Origin: Pseudomonas reactans
GTDB lineage: Bacteria > Pseudomonadota > Gammaproteobacteria > Pseudomonadales > Pseudomonadaceae
Length of the DNA: 64,000 bases
Direction: 5' to 3'
Assembly: GCF_013385825.1 (NCBI RefSeq)
Contig: NZ_JACAPG010000024.1
Span: 129,297 to 193,296 of the forward strand
Under the pieces are notes generated by a model that ran no database searches, was not told the DNA's origin, and worked only from the letters and a program-made list of their open reading frames with translations. The position numbers and the translations under genes are program-made. Positions 53,514 to 62,993 of the stretch are shown here, one piece after another. Each line of letters starts with the position of its first letter. Position 1 is the first letter of the stretch.

Positions 53514-56500
53514 ATGGCGTTCTTCACCGCAGCCAGCAAGGCCGACTTCCAGCATCAACTGCAAGCGGCACTGGCGCAGCACATCAGTGAACAGGCACTG
53601 CCACAAGTGGCGCTGTTCGCTGAACAATTCTTCGGCATCATTTCCCTGGACGAACTGACCCAGCGTCGCCTTTCCGACCTGGCCGGTTGCACTCTTTCTG
53701 CGTGGCGCCTGCTTGAGCGCTTTGACCATACCCAACCGCAAGTGCGGGTCTACAACCCCGATTACGAACGTCATGGCTGGCAGTCGACCCACACTGCGGT
53801 CGAAGTGCTGCACCATGACCTGCCATTCCTGGTGGACTCGGTCCGTACCGAGCTGAACCGCCGCGGCTACAGCATCCACACCTTGCAGACCACCGTGCTC
53901 AGCGTACGCCGTGGCGCCAAGGGCGAGCTGCTGGAGATCCTGCCAAAAGGCACCCAGGGCGAAGGCATCCTGCAAGAATCGCTGATGTACCTGGAAATCG
54001 ACCGCTGTGCCAACGCCGCCGAACTGAATGTGCTGAGCAAAGAGCTTGAGCAGGTATTGGGCGAAGTGCGCGTGGCCGTGGCCGATTTCGAACCGATGAA
54101 AGCCAAGGTCCAGGACCTGCTGGCCGGTATCGACGCCAGCCAGTTCAGCATCGACGGTGAAGAAAAAGCCGAGATCAAGAACTTCCTCGAATGGCTGGTG
54201 GGCAACCACTTCACCTTCCTCGGCTATGAAGAGTTCGTGGTACGTGACGAGGCGGATGGCGGTCATATCGAATATGACGCCAACTCGTTCCTCGGCCTGA
54301 CCAAACTGCTGCGCGCCGGCCTCACCGCCGACGACCTGCGCATCGAAGACTACGCCGTGGCCTACCTGCGTGAACCGACCGTGCTGTCGTTCGCCAAGGC
54401 TGCGCACCCGAGCCGCGTGCACCGCCCGGCGTATCCGGACTATGTGTCGATCCGTGAGATCAGCGCCGACGGCAAAGTGATCAAGGAACACCGCTTCATG
54501 GGCCTGTACACCTCCTCGGTGTATGGCGAAAGCGTGCGGGTGATTCCGTACATCCGTCGCAAGGTTGCAGAAATCGAACGCCGTTCCGGCTTCCAGCCCA
54601 AGGCTCACCTGGGCAAGGAACTGGCTCAAGTCGTTGAAGTGTTGCCCCGTGATGACCTGTTCCAGACCCCGGTCGACGAACTGTTCAGCACCGTGATGTC
54701 GATCGTGCAGATCCAGGAACGCAACAAGATCCGCGTCTTCCTGCGCAAAGACCCTTACGGTCGTTTCTGCTACTGCCTGGCCTACGTGCCACGCGACATC
54801 TATTCCACCGAAGTGCGCCAGAAGATCCAGCAAGTGCTGATGGATCGCCTGAAGGCCTCGGATTGCGAGTTCTGGACTTTCTTCTCCGAGTCCGTGCTGG
54901 CCCGTGTGCAGTTGATCCTGCGCGTCGATCCGAAGAACCGTCTGGATATCGACCCGCTGCAACTGGAAAAAGAAGTGGTGCAGGCCTGCCGCAGCTGGCA
55001 GGACGATTATTCCAGCCTGGTGGTGGAAAGCTTCGGCGAGGCCCACGGCACCAACGTGCTGGCGGATTTCCCGAAAGGCTTCCCGGCCGGTTACCGCGAG
55101 CGTTTCGCTGCGCATTCGGCCGTGGTCGATATGCAGCACCTGAACAGCCTGACCGAAGCCAACCCTCTGGTGATGAGTTTTTATCAGCCAATGGGGCAGG
55201 GGTCTGATCAACGCGAGCTGCATTGCAAGCTCTACCACGCCGATACCCCGCTGGCACTGTCCGACGTGCTGCCGATCCTGGAAAACCTCGGCCTGCGTGT
55301 GCTGGGTGAATTCCCGTACCGTCTGCGCCATGCCAATGGCCGCGAGTTCTGGATCCATGACTTCGCGTTCATCGCCGCCGAAGGCGTGAACCTGGACATC
55401 CAGCAGCTCAACGACACCCTGCAGGACGCGTTTGTGCACATCGTGCATGGCGACGCCGAAAACGATGCGTTCAACCGTCTGGTGCTGACTGCCGGCCTGC
55501 CATGGCGCGACGTGGCGTTGCTGCGTGCCTACGCCCGTTACCTGAAGCAGATCCGCCTGGGCTTCGACCTGGGTTACATCGCCAGCACCCTGAACAACCA
55601 CACCGACATCGCCCGCGAATTGACCCGGTTGTTCAAGACCCGCTTCTACTTGGCGCGCAAGCTCACCGCCGAAGATCTGGAAGACAAGCAGCAACGCCTG
55701 GAACAAGCGATTCTTTCGGCCCTGGACGACGTCCAGGTGCTCAACGAAGACCGCATCCTGCGTCGCTACCTGGACCTGATCAAGGCCACCCTGCGCACCA
55801 ACTTCTACCAGACTGACGCCAACGGCCAGAACAAGTCGTACTTCAGCTTCAAGTTCAACCCGCACGCGATTCCCGAGCTGCCGAAGCCGGTGCCGAAGTT
55901 TGAAATCTTCGTGTATTCGCCGCGTGTTGAAGGCGTGCATTTGCGATTTGGCAACGTGGCCCGTGGCGGCCTGCGCTGGTCCGACCGTGAAGAAGACTTC
56001 CGCACTGAAGTACTTGGCCTGGTAAAAGCCCAGCAAGTGAAGAACTCGGTCATCGTGCCAGTGGGTGCGAAGGGCGGCTTCCTGCCGCGTCGCCTGCCAT
56101 TGGGCGGCAGCCGTGACGAGATCGCGGCCGAGGGCATCGCCTGCTACCGCATCTTCATCTCGGGCCTGTTGGACATCACCGACAACCTGAAGGACGGCGC
56201 CCTGGTGCCACCGGCCAACGTCGTGCGCCATGACGACGATGACCCGTACCTGGTCGTTGCGGCAGACAAGGGCACTGCGACCTTCTCCGACATCGCCAAC
56301 GGCATCGCCATCGACTACGGCTTCTGGCTGGGTGACGCGTTCGCGTCCGGTGGTTCCGCCGGTTACGACCACAAGAAAATGGGCATCACCGCAAAGGGCG
56401 CGTGGGTTGGTGTGCAGCGTCACTTCCGTGAGCGCGGCATCAACGTGCAGGAAGACAGCATCACCGTGGTGGGCGTCGGCGACATGGCCGGTGACGTGTT

Positions 56501-58382
56501 CGGTAACGGCTTGTTGATGTCCGACAAGCTGCAACTGGTCGCAGCGTTCAACCACCTGCATATCTTCATCGATCCTAACCCGAACCCGGCCACCAGCTTC
56601 GTCGAGCGTCAGCGCATGTTCGAGCTACCGCGTTCGGCCTGGACCGACTACGACACCAGCATCATGTCCGAAGGCGGCGGTATCTTCTCGCGCAGCGCGA
56701 AGAGCATTGCCATTTCGCCACAGATGAAAGAACGCTTCGACATCGCGGCCGACAAGCTGACCCCGACCGAACTGCTGAACGCCTTGCTCAAGGCGCCGGT
56801 GGACCTGTTGTGGAACGGCGGTATCGGTACCTACGTCAAGGCCAGTACCGAAAGCCATGCCGACGTGGGCGACAAGGCCAACGACGCACTGCGCGTCAAT
56901 GGCAACGAGCTGCGCTGCAAGGTGGTGGGCGAGGGCGGTAACCTCGGCATGACCCAACTGGGTCGTGTGGAGTTCGGCCTTAATGGTGGCGGTTCCAACA
57001 CCGACTTTATCGACAACGCCGGTGGCGTGGACTGCTCCGACCACGAAGTGAACATCAAGATCCTGCTCAACGAAGTGGTGCAGGCCGGTGACATGACCGA
57101 CAAGCAACGCAACCAGTTGCTGGCGAGCATGACCGACGAAGTCGGCAACCTGGTGTTGGGCAACAACTACAAGCAGACCCAGGCCCTGTCCCTGGCCGCG
57201 CGCCGTGCCTACGAGCGTGCCGCCGAGTACAAGCGCCTGATGAGCGACCTGGAAGGCCGTGGCAAGCTGGACCGCGCCATCGAGTACCTGCCGACCGAGG
57301 AGCAGCTCACCGAGCGCGCCGCGAATGGCAAGGGCCTCACCCGTCCGGAGCTGTCGGTGCTGATCTCCTACAGCAAGATCGACCTCAAGGAAGCGCTGCT
57401 CAAGTCCCTGGTGCCGGATGACGACTACCTGACCCGTGACATGGAGACCGCGTTCCCACCGAGCCTGGTCGCCAAGTTCTCCGAGGCCATGCGTCGCCAC
57501 CGCCTGAAGCGTGAGATCGTCAGCACCCAGATCGCCAACGACCTGGTCAACCACATGGGCATCACCTTCGTTCAACGACTCAAAGAGTCGACCGGCATGA
57601 GCCCGGCGAACGTGGCAGGCGCTTATGTGATCGTGCGTGACATCTTCCACCTCCCGCACTGGTTCCGTCAGATTGAAGCCCTGGACCACCAGGTTTCCGC
57701 TGACGTGCAACTGGAGCTGATGGACGAACTGATGCGCCTGGGCCGCCGTGCTACACGCTGGTTCCTGCGCAGCCGTCGCAACGAGCAGGACGCTGGCCGT
57801 GACACCGCGCACTTCGGTCCGCACCTGGCAGCGCTGGGCCTCAAGCTCGACGAACTGCTGGAAGGCCCGACCCGCGAAGGCTGGCAGAACCGCTACGGCA
57901 AATACACCGAAGCCGGTGTGCCGGAGCTGTTGGCGCGTATGGTTGCAGGCACGACGCACCTGTACACCTTGCTGCCGATTATCGAAGCCGCTGACGTGAC
58001 CGGGCATGACGCCGCCGAAGTGGCCAAGGCCTACTTCGCCGTCGGCAGCGCCCTGGACCTGCCGTGGTACCTGCAGCAGATCAGTGATCTGCCGGTGGCC
58101 AACAATTGGCAGGCCCAGGCCCGTGAAGCCTTCCGCGATGACGTGGACTGGCAGCAACGCGCAATCACCATCTCCGTGCTGCAAATGGCCGACGCGCCAC
58201 AAGACATGGAAGCCCGCGTGGCCCTGTGGCTTGAGCAGCACAAGGACATGGCGGAGCGTTGGGTGGCGATGATGGTGGAAATTCGTGCTGCTGTGGGTAC
58301 GGACTACGCCATGTACGCGGTGGCCAACCGTGAGTTGTTGGACCTGGCGTTAAGCGGTCAGTCGGTGCTGCAACCGGCTTGA
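53514..58382 (+). CDS. gdhB: NAD-specific glutamate dehydrogenase, 180-kDa class
   Basis: A 1622-residue enzyme of the large NAD-GDH class, which oxidises glutamate to 2-oxoglutarate and ammonia and works mainly in catabolism of arginine, histidine and glutamate. A long N-terminal regulatory region (residues ~1-700) precedes the catalytic core: VARGGLRWSDREEDFRTE, the active-site lysine in PVGAKGGF (~residue 853), the dinucleotide motif VVGVGDMAGDVFGNG and GEGGNLGMTQ. A ~400-residue helical C-terminal domain follows. The length is typical. A strong terminator follows directly. Confidence 0.95.
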   Translation: MAFFTAASKADFQHQLQAALAQHISEQALPQVALFAEQFFGIISLDELTQRRLSDLAGCTLSAWRLLERFDHTQPQVRVYNPDYERHGWQSTHTAVEVLHHDLPFLVDSVRTELNRRGYSIHTLQTTVLSVRRGAKGELLEILPKGTQGEGILQESLMYLEIDRCANAAELNVLSKELEQVLGEVRVAVADFEPMKAKVQDLLAGIDASQFSIDGEEKAEIKNFLEWLVGNHFTFLGYEEFVVRDEADGGHIEYDANSFLGLTKLLRAGLTADDLRIEDYAVAYLREPTVLSFAKAAHPSRVHRPAYPDYVSIREISADGKVIKEHRFMGLYTSSVYGESVRVIPYIRRKVAEIERRSGFQPKAHLGKELAQVVEVLPRDDLFQTPVDELFSTVMSIVQIQERNKIRVFLRKDPYGRFCYCLAYVPRDIYSTEVRQKIQQVLMDRLKASDCEFWTFFSESVLARVQLILRVDPKNRLDIDPLQLEKEVVQACRSWQDDYSSLVVESFGEAHGTNVLADFPKGFPAGYRERFAAHSAVVDMQHLNSLTEANPLVMSFYQPMGQGSDQRELHCKLYHADTPLALSDVLPILENLGLRVLGEFPYRLRHANGREFWIHDFAFIAAEGVNLDIQQLNDTLQDAFVHIVHGDAENDAFNRLVLTAGLPWRDVALLRAYARYLKQIRLGFDLGYIASTLNNHTDIARELTRLFKTRFYLARKLTAEDLEDKQQRLEQAILSALDDVQVLNEDRILRRYLDLIKATLRTNFYQTDANGQNKSYFSFKFNPHAIPELPKPVPKFEIFVYSPRVEGVHLRFGNVARGGLRWSDREEDFRTEVLGLVKAQQVKNSVIVPVGAKGGFLPRRLPLGGSRDEIAAEGIACYRIFISGLLDITDNLKDGALVPPANVVRHDDDDPYLVVAADKGTATFSDIANGIAIDYGFWLGDAFASGGSAGYDHKKMGITAKGAWVGVQRHFRERGINVQEDSITVVGVGDMAGDVFGNGLLMSDKLQLVAAFNHLHIFIDPNPNPATSFVERQRMFELPRSAWTDYDTSIMSEGGGIFSRSAKSIAISPQMKERFDIAADKLTPTELLNALLKAPVDLLWNGGIGTYVKASTESHADVGDKANDALRVNGNELRCKVVGEGGNLGMTQLGRVEFGLNGGGSNTDFIDNAGGVDCSDHEVNIKILLNEVVQAGDMTDKQRNQLLASMTDEVGNLVLGNNYKQTQALSLAARRAYERAAEYKRLMSDLEGRGKLDRAIEYLPTEEQLTERAANGKGLTRPELSVLISYSKIDLKEALLKSLVPDDDYLTRDMETAFPPSLVAKFSEAMRRHRLKREIVSTQIANDLVNHMGITFVQRLKESTGMSPANVAGAYVIVRDIFHLPHWFRQIEALDHQVSADVQLELMDELMRLGRRATRWFLRSRRNEQDAGRDTAHFGPHLAALGLKLDELLEGPTREGWQNRYGKYTEAGVPELLARMVAGTTHLYTLLPIIEAADVTGHDAAEVAKAYFAVGSALDLPWYLQQISDLPVANNWQAQAREAFRDDVDWQQRAITISVLQMADAPQDMEARVALWLEQHKDMAERWVAMMVEIRAAVGTDYAMYAVANRELLDLALSGQSVLQPA

Positions 58383-58396
58383 TTCAGCGGTAAGAC

Positions 58397-58433
58397 AAAA
58401 AGCCCCGTATCTTGAGATACGGGGCTTTTTTTT
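58397..58433. terminator. strong intrinsic terminator, bidirectional
   Basis: A-run, 10-bp stem GCCCCGTATC / GATACGGGGC (58402-58411, 58416-58425) with a TTGA loop, then eight Ts. It ends gdhB on the plus strand and, with the A-run read as T on the other strand, also the converging secreted-protein gene. Confidence 0.93.
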
Positions 58434-58435
58434 GC

Positions 58436-59068
58436 TCAGAAACTGGCGTTACCGAGGCAGGGCTGAATGACTCTTTTCAACCCGTTGTTGTTGGCAGGCA
58501 ACAAGAACGTTGCGGTCAGCGGCTTGTCACCCTCTTTGGCGGGCGCTATTGAGAGTTTTAGTGTCTGGCCGCGCGAGGCATCGCTGGCCCAGTAGGCTAG
58601 TTCGTCGTGGGGAACAGTAGCATTGAGCGCAAATACGGTACCGATCTGGAATGCCCCGCCGTAGGTCCAGACGCCGTTTACCGAGTGTTCGATGGTCGTG
58701 CGTGTCGCCGTAGTGATGCGCATCGGCCCATTGGCGCTGGCATCTGGACCTTCGAAGGGGGTGACGTCAAAGCCCAGCGCCGACGGTGTGATCTGCAGTG
58801 CTAGGCTGGCGGTCGGGTTCTGTGGGTGACAGCTGATCTCAAGGCTGGCCTTGACGTGGTAGTCGCCGTAAGCGCTGCCACCGAAGGTGCGGGCGGTCAG
58901 CATCGGGCCGTCCGCGTAGGGCTGTTCAAGTAACCACACGGGGGCTGCCGGGGTGATGATGTAAGTCCCGGCAGTTAACGCGTCGCCGGCCCGTACATCG
59001 ACACTGAACTGTGTGACGACCAGGCCAGTGACCAGTGCGAAAGTGAGGGGGTGCATAGTGCTATTCAT
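58436..59068 (-). CDS. putative secreted protein of unknown function
   Basis: 210 residues with a signal peptide (MHPLTFALVTGLVVTQFSVDV, cleavage near RA-GD) and a predicted beta-rich mature chain (GTYIITPAAPVWLLEQPYAD, YHVKASLEISCHPQNP, two Cys that could pair). No family recognised. Start taken at 59068; the Met at 59056 would place the signal peptide more tightly and is an equal alternative. It is convergent with gdhB and shares its terminator. Confidence 0.6.
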   Translation of the reverse strand: MNSTMHPLTFALVTGLVVTQFSVDVRAGDALTAGTYIITPAAPVWLLEQPYADGPMLTARTFGGSAYGDYHVKASLEISCHPQNPTASLALQITPSALGFDVTPFEGPDASANGPMRITTATRTTIEHSVNGVWTYGGAFQIGTVFALNATVPHDELAYWASDASRGQTLKLSIAPAKEGDKPLTATFLLPANNNGLKRVIQPCLGNASF

Positions 59069-59160
59069 CCGCGTTGAAGGCTTTAGGAATGAATGCAATT
59101 CTGCGGTTCTATGACCGTCCGTGCTGTCGGTGATTTCGTAGATCAGCGTTGTAATTGTAG

Positions 59161-59868
59161 TCAGCCAGGGTGGGCCATCTTGCCATCGTGGCTCAGCAAT
59201 TTGGCCTCCAGGTGATCCAGGTGTTGGGTCATCAGCGCCACGGCGGTGGTGGAGTCGCGCCGCTCCAGAGCGTCCACAATCGCCGCATGCTCCTGCCACG
59301 CGCAATACGTGCAGGCTTTTGCTTCAAATTGCGCAATGATCAGCGAAGTCAACGGCACCAGGCTGTTGAGGAACTGTGCCAGGGGTGCGTTGCGCGCCAT
59401 GGCGGCCAGTTGTAGATGGAATTCCCCGGACAACCGGATCGCCGGCCCACGCTGATCACGCTCGATGTAGTCGCGTTCCCGTGCGATCAGCTCGCGCAAA
59501 TGGCGCAGTTGTACCGGTGTGGCTTGCGCACAGGCCAATTGCACCACGGTGATTTCCGTCAGCCGCCGCGCTTCAAGGATTTCCCGGGTTTGCTGTGTAT
59601 CCGGCGCAGCCACCTGGGCGCGCTGGTTGGGGCGCAGGATAATCACTTGCTGATGGGACAACTTTGCCAATACGCGGCGAATCACGCTGCGGCTCACGCC
59701 AAACGTTTCGCCCAGGCCCTCTTCGGTAAAACGGCTGGCCGGGGCGATCCGTTGTTCGAGGATGGCGTCGAACAGGCGCGGGTAGATGTCGTCCACCGAA
59801 GGCTTTTTACCGGCGACCAGGCGCAGGGTCGGGAGGATCGGTTCGTAGTGCAAGGCGTGGGCGGTCAT
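59161..59868 (-). CDS. GntR-family regulator, FCD type (first)
   Basis: 235 residues: winged helix at ~25-90 (ASRFTEEGLGETFGVSRSVIRR and the wing NQRAQVAAP) and a helical FCD ligand domain with metal-site residues (SGEFHLQLA, LIIAQFEAK, WQEHAAIVDALER). Members usually respond to carboxylic acids, nucleobase breakdown products or amino acids. The gene starts 19 nt downstream of a second GntR gene and may be co-transcribed with it. Confidence 0.85.
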   Translation of the reverse strand: MTAHALHYEPILPTLRLVAGKKPSVDDIYPRLFDAILEQRIAPASRFTEEGLGETFGVSRSVIRRVLAKLSHQQVIILRPNQRAQVAAPDTQQTREILEARRLTEITVVQLACAQATPVQLRHLRELIARERDYIERDQRGPAIRLSGEFHLQLAAMARNAPLAQFLNSLVPLTSLIIAQFEAKACTYCAWQEHAAIVDALERRDSTTAVALMTQHLDHLEAKLLSHDGKMAHPG

Positions 59869-59886
59869 GGCCTGTCTCCAAAAAAA

Positions 59887-60588
59887 TCAGCTGCCCAGAT
59901 GGTCGTCCGGGATGTTCAAGCGAATGCCCATGCGCAGGCCTTCTTGAAGGATGTGCCGACGCATCTCGGCACTGGCCAGGGCGCTGTTCTTGTTGCGGAT
60001 GGCGCGCACCACGGCTTCGTTTTCCTGCAGGCGTTCGGCCAGGTGTTCCGGCGAGTTGCGCAGTACCTGAGCGCTTTGCTTGAGGGCGTTGCTGGTCTGT
60101 TGCACCACGTTCTGGAAGATCGGGTTGGAGGTGAGGGCGAACAGTTCTTCGTGAAAATCTATGTAGGCATTCATTCCGGCCTCTGCGTCACCCGCGTCGA
60201 GGGCTTCGCGCATGTCCATCAGGGTCAGGCGCAGTTGGCCGACTTCCTTGCTGCTGATGGACTGGGCCACCAGGCCGACGATGAAGGGTTCGAGGGTGTA
60301 GCGCAGTTGCAGGATATCTTCCAGGCTCGCGTCGGCCACGGCGTCGCTGGATTGCGGCTCGCTGACGCTGGTTTCCAGCACCACCACGCCTTTGCCAGGC
60401 ATGGAACGCACCAGGCCGAGGGTTTCCAGCACGATGACCGCTTCGCGCAGGCTGGGGCGGCTGATGCCCATCTGTTCGGCCAGTTCGCGCTGGCCGGGGA
60501 GCATTTCACCCCGGCGCCACTGGCCACGCGCCAGGGCGGCGCGGAGTTTTTCTACCACTGAATTGACGACGGTTGAGGTGCTGATCAC
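59887..60588 (-). CDS. GntR-family regulator, FadR/LldR subgroup (second)
   Basis: 233 residues: winged helix (LPGQRELAEQMGISRPSLRE, then ALGLVRSMPGKG-type wing, here LETLGLVRSMPGKGVVV) and FCD domain with the D-H-H-H metal site hinted at by IDFHEELFA and later His residues. It resembles LldR, PdhR and GlcC, regulators of lactate, pyruvate and glycolate genes. The start is GTG 60588 with GGGAG 9-13 nt upstream. It lies downstream of a dicarboxylate transporter gene whose promoter region carries a FadR-type palindrome. Confidence 0.85.
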   Translation of the reverse strand: MISTSTVVNSVVEKLRAALARGQWRRGEMLPGQRELAEQMGISRPSLREAVIVLETLGLVRSMPGKGVVVLETSVSEPQSSDAVADASLEDILQLRYTLEPFIVGLVAQSISSKEVGQLRLTLMDMREALDAGDAEAGMNAYIDFHEELFALTSNPIFQNVVQQTSNALKQSAQVLRNSPEHLAERLQENEAVVRAIRNKNSALASAEMRRHILQEGLRMGIRLNIPDDHLGS

Positions 60589-60617
60589 GTCGATGGCTCC
60601 CTAGCTATGCATTACAT

Positions 60618-60686
60618 TTGTAGGAGCCGGCTTGCCGGCGATGGCGGACTCAAGGGCCCCATCGCTGGCAAGCCAGCTCCTACAGG
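60618..60686. repeat. paired REP palindrome (diverged halves)
   Basis: GTAGGAGCCGGCTTGCCGGC faces ATCGCTGGCAAGCCAGCTCC with ~15 nt between, between the GntR and transporter genes on the minus strand. Confidence 0.87.
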
Positions 60687-60698
60687 TGGTGTACGGGA

Positions 60699-62009
60699 TC
60701 AGAACTCCTGATGCGCCGGCAACACCGGTTTCTTCGCCTGGAAGGCATACCCTTGCTGGCCGTCCAGCACCTTGTTGGCGCGCTGGATGTCGATGTCTTT
60801 TTCCCAGCGAGCGATAGCTACAGTGGCGACGCAGTTGCCGATCAGGTTAGTCAATGCGCGACCGATGCCCATGAACCAATCCACCGCCAACACCAGCACC
60901 AGGCCCACCACCGGGATCGCCGGAATCGCCGTGAGCGTCGCCGCCAGAATGACCAGCGCCGATCCGGGAATCCCGTGGGCGCCTTTGGAGGTGATCAGCG
61001 ATACCAGCAGGATGGTCAGCAGGTCCGTCATCGACAGCGGCGTGCCGGTGGCGTTGGCGATAAACACGATGGCCAGGGTCAGGTAGATGGAGAACCCGTC
61101 GAGGTTGAACGAGTACCCCGTCGGAATCACCAGGCCCACGGTGGAACTACCGATGCCCAGATGTTCGAGTTTACGCATGATCTGTGGCAGCACGGCGTCG
61201 GAGGAGGCGGTGCCCATCACGATCAGCAGCTCTTCACGCAGGTACTTGAGCAGCGGCAACATGCGCAGGCCCGACAGGCGCATTACCAGGCCGAGGATCA
61301 GCCCGACGAAGGCAAAGCACGTCAGGTAGAACAGCCCCACCAGGCTGCCCAGGTGTTGCAGGGAGTCGAGGCCATAGGTGCTGGTGGTAAAGGCGATCGC
61401 GCCGAACACACCGATCGGCGCCAGGCGCACGATCATGCCCATGATGCGGAAGATCACATGACTCAATTCGTTGATCAGTCGCGAGATACCCGAGGCGGCT
61501 TCGCCCACCAGGTTCAACGCGCTGCCGAACAGCACCGAAAACAGCAGCACTTGCAGCACGTTGTTATCGGCAAAGGCGCCGATCACCGAGTTGGGGATCA
61601 GGTCCATCAGGAACTGGCTGGTGCCGCGGATGTGTTGACCCTTGTCGGCCAGTTCATTCAGACCGGCGGACGACAACTGCTCCAGGTGGATATTGGCGCC
61701 TTGGCCGATACCGGTGCTGAAGGCCATCACCAGGCCGATCACCAGGGCGACGGTGGTCAGGATTTCAAAGTAGATCACCGACTTGAGGCCGATACGCCCG
61801 ACTTTCTTCAGGTCGCCTGCACCGGAAATGCCGCTGACCACCACGCAGAACACGATCAGGCCGATCAGCATCTTGATCAGCTTGATAAAGCCGTCACCCA
61901 GGGGTTTGAGTTGCGAGGAGAATTCGGGAAGGGCCAGGCCGCAGATTATGCCGAGCATCAGGCCAATCACGACTTGCAGGAAAATCGAACGCGAGCACCA
62001 TCTGAGCAT
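60699..62009 (-). CDS. dctA: C4-dicarboxylate/cation symporter, DctA type
   Basis: 436 residues with the DAACS fold: about eight membrane helices, the serine-rich re-entrant loop and motif VMGTASSDAVLPQIM, the helix with IPTGYSFNLDGFSIY, and the second loop SKGAHGIPGSALVILAATL. It takes up succinate, fumarate, malate or a related acid with protons or sodium. It resembles DctA, but the genome may hold several paralogues, so the exact substrate is uncertain. The two GntR regulators lie downstream on the same strand. Confidence 0.85.
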   Translation of the reverse strand: MLRWCSRSIFLQVVIGLMLGIICGLALPEFSSQLKPLGDGFIKLIKMLIGLIVFCVVVSGISGAGDLKKVGRIGLKSVIYFEILTTVALVIGLVMAFSTGIGQGANIHLEQLSSAGLNELADKGQHIRGTSQFLMDLIPNSVIGAFADNNVLQVLLFSVLFGSALNLVGEAASGISRLINELSHVIFRIMGMIVRLAPIGVFGAIAFTTSTYGLDSLQHLGSLVGLFYLTCFAFVGLILGLVMRLSGLRMLPLLKYLREELLIVMGTASSDAVLPQIMRKLEHLGIGSSTVGLVIPTGYSFNLDGFSIYLTLAIVFIANATGTPLSMTDLLTILLVSLITSKGAHGIPGSALVILAATLTAIPAIPVVGLVLVLAVDWFMGIGRALTNLIGNCVATVAIARWEKDIDIQRANKVLDGQQGYAFQAKKPVLPAHQEF

Positions 62010-62144
62010 GGGAGGGATCTCTATTCGGTGCCCTGGTGGTTCCAGGGCTTAATTGTTGTGGTCATACCGGTAAGTCCAGTGCGGGGCCAGTCTACGCCCG
62101 GTATTTTTGAAATCACAAGCAATTATTTGGCGGTTGACAGGTCC

Positions 62145-62162
62145 CGGTCTGACCAGTTGGTC
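62145..62162. promoter_or_regulatory. FadR-type palindromic operator between dctA and tag
   Basis: GGTCTGACC (62146-62154) is a perfect palindrome and, on the minus strand, gives TGGTCAGACCG, close to the TGGTCNGACCA sites bound by LldR/PdhR-type GntR regulators. It overlaps a second palindrome, GACCAGTTGGTC (62151-62162). It lies ~136 nt upstream of the dctA start and 80 nt upstream of tag. Confidence 0.5.
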
Positions 62163-62241
62163 GGTGAGGGTGATGCTTGAGCGGTTGGCGCCGTGGAAAT
62201 TTTTTCGCTTATCATCCGCCGCTCGGCACATGAGGTGATGG

Positions 62242-62871
62242 ATGGACACACCAGGACTGACCACTGACGAAACCGGGCAGACCCACTGCACCTGGCGCAC
62301 GGCTGCGCCGGAATACCCGCGTTACCACGACACGGAGTGGGGCGTGCCGGCGGCGGATGATATCCAGCTGTACGAGAAGATCTGCCTGGAGGGTTTTCAG
62401 GCGGGCCTGGCGTGGATCACCATCCTGCGCAAGCGTGAGCAGTTTCGCGTGGCGTTCGACGGGTTTGATTTCAGAAGGGTGGCGCAGTACGGCGAAGCAG
62501 ATATCGAGCGCTTGATGCAGGACCCGGGCATCGTACGCAATCGGGCCAAGATCGTGTCCACCATCAACAATGCGCGCCGGGCCTGTGAACTGGTGGATGA
62601 GACGGGTTCGCTGGCGCGCTGGCTGTGGGCGTTTGAGCCCAGTGAAGACGAGCGCCCGGCAGTGGTGGATATGGCTTATTGGACAGGCAACCCCACGTCA
62701 CCGGCTTCGGTGCGCTTGTCCAAAGCCCTGAAGAAACGCGGTTGGACCTATGTAGGGCCGACCACGATGTATGCGTTGATGCAGGCGATGGGGATGGTCA
62801 ATGATCATCTTGAGGGCTGCGCGTGTCGCGAGCAGATCGAAAACCTGCGCTGCCAGTTCAAACGCCCCTGA
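62242..62871 (+). CDS. tag: DNA-3-methyladenine glycosylase I
   Basis: 209 residues of the Tag family that excises 3-methyladenine from alkylated DNA. Visible are the conserved opening YHDTEWGVP, the helix-hairpin-helix region with GFQAGLAWITILRKREQFR, and the zinc-site Cys and His residues: a Cys near the start in HCTW, and NDHLEGCACRE near the C-terminus. It is a single-gene unit divergent from dctA, followed by a REP pair. Confidence 0.9.
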   Translation: MDTPGLTTDETGQTHCTWRTAAPEYPRYHDTEWGVPAADDIQLYEKICLEGFQAGLAWITILRKREQFRVAFDGFDFRRVAQYGEADIERLMQDPGIVRNRAKIVSTINNARRACELVDETGSLARWLWAFEPSEDERPAVVDMAYWTGNPTSPASVRLSKALKKRGWTYVGPTTMYALMQAMGMVNDHLEGCACREQIENLRCQFKRP

Positions 62872-62895
62872 GTCGCTGACGCTACTCGCTTGAAC

Positions 62896-62986
62896 CTGTA
62901 GGAGCCGGCTTGCCGGCGATAGCGGTCTATCAGGCACAGATGTGTCGGCTGAACCACCGTGATCGCCGGCAAGCCGGCTCCTACAA
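62896..62986. repeat. paired REP palindrome
   Basis: Facing copies of GTAGGAGCCGGCTTGCCGGCGA and its complement, ~40 nt apart, between tag and the converging cupin gene. Confidence 0.9.
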
Positions 62987-62993
62987 GGGTTGG

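Noticed and set aside
53484..56561. 1025-codon open frame on the minus strand across gdhB
   Set aside because: It is the antisense shadow of the gdhB catalytic region; rich in His, Val and Gln as expected for reversed GC-rich codons, with no family motif.
60711..62180. 489-codon plus-strand frame opposite dctA
   Set aside because: Shadow of a membrane-protein gene; composition (Gln/His/Asp-rich) is the reverse of hydrophobic codons.
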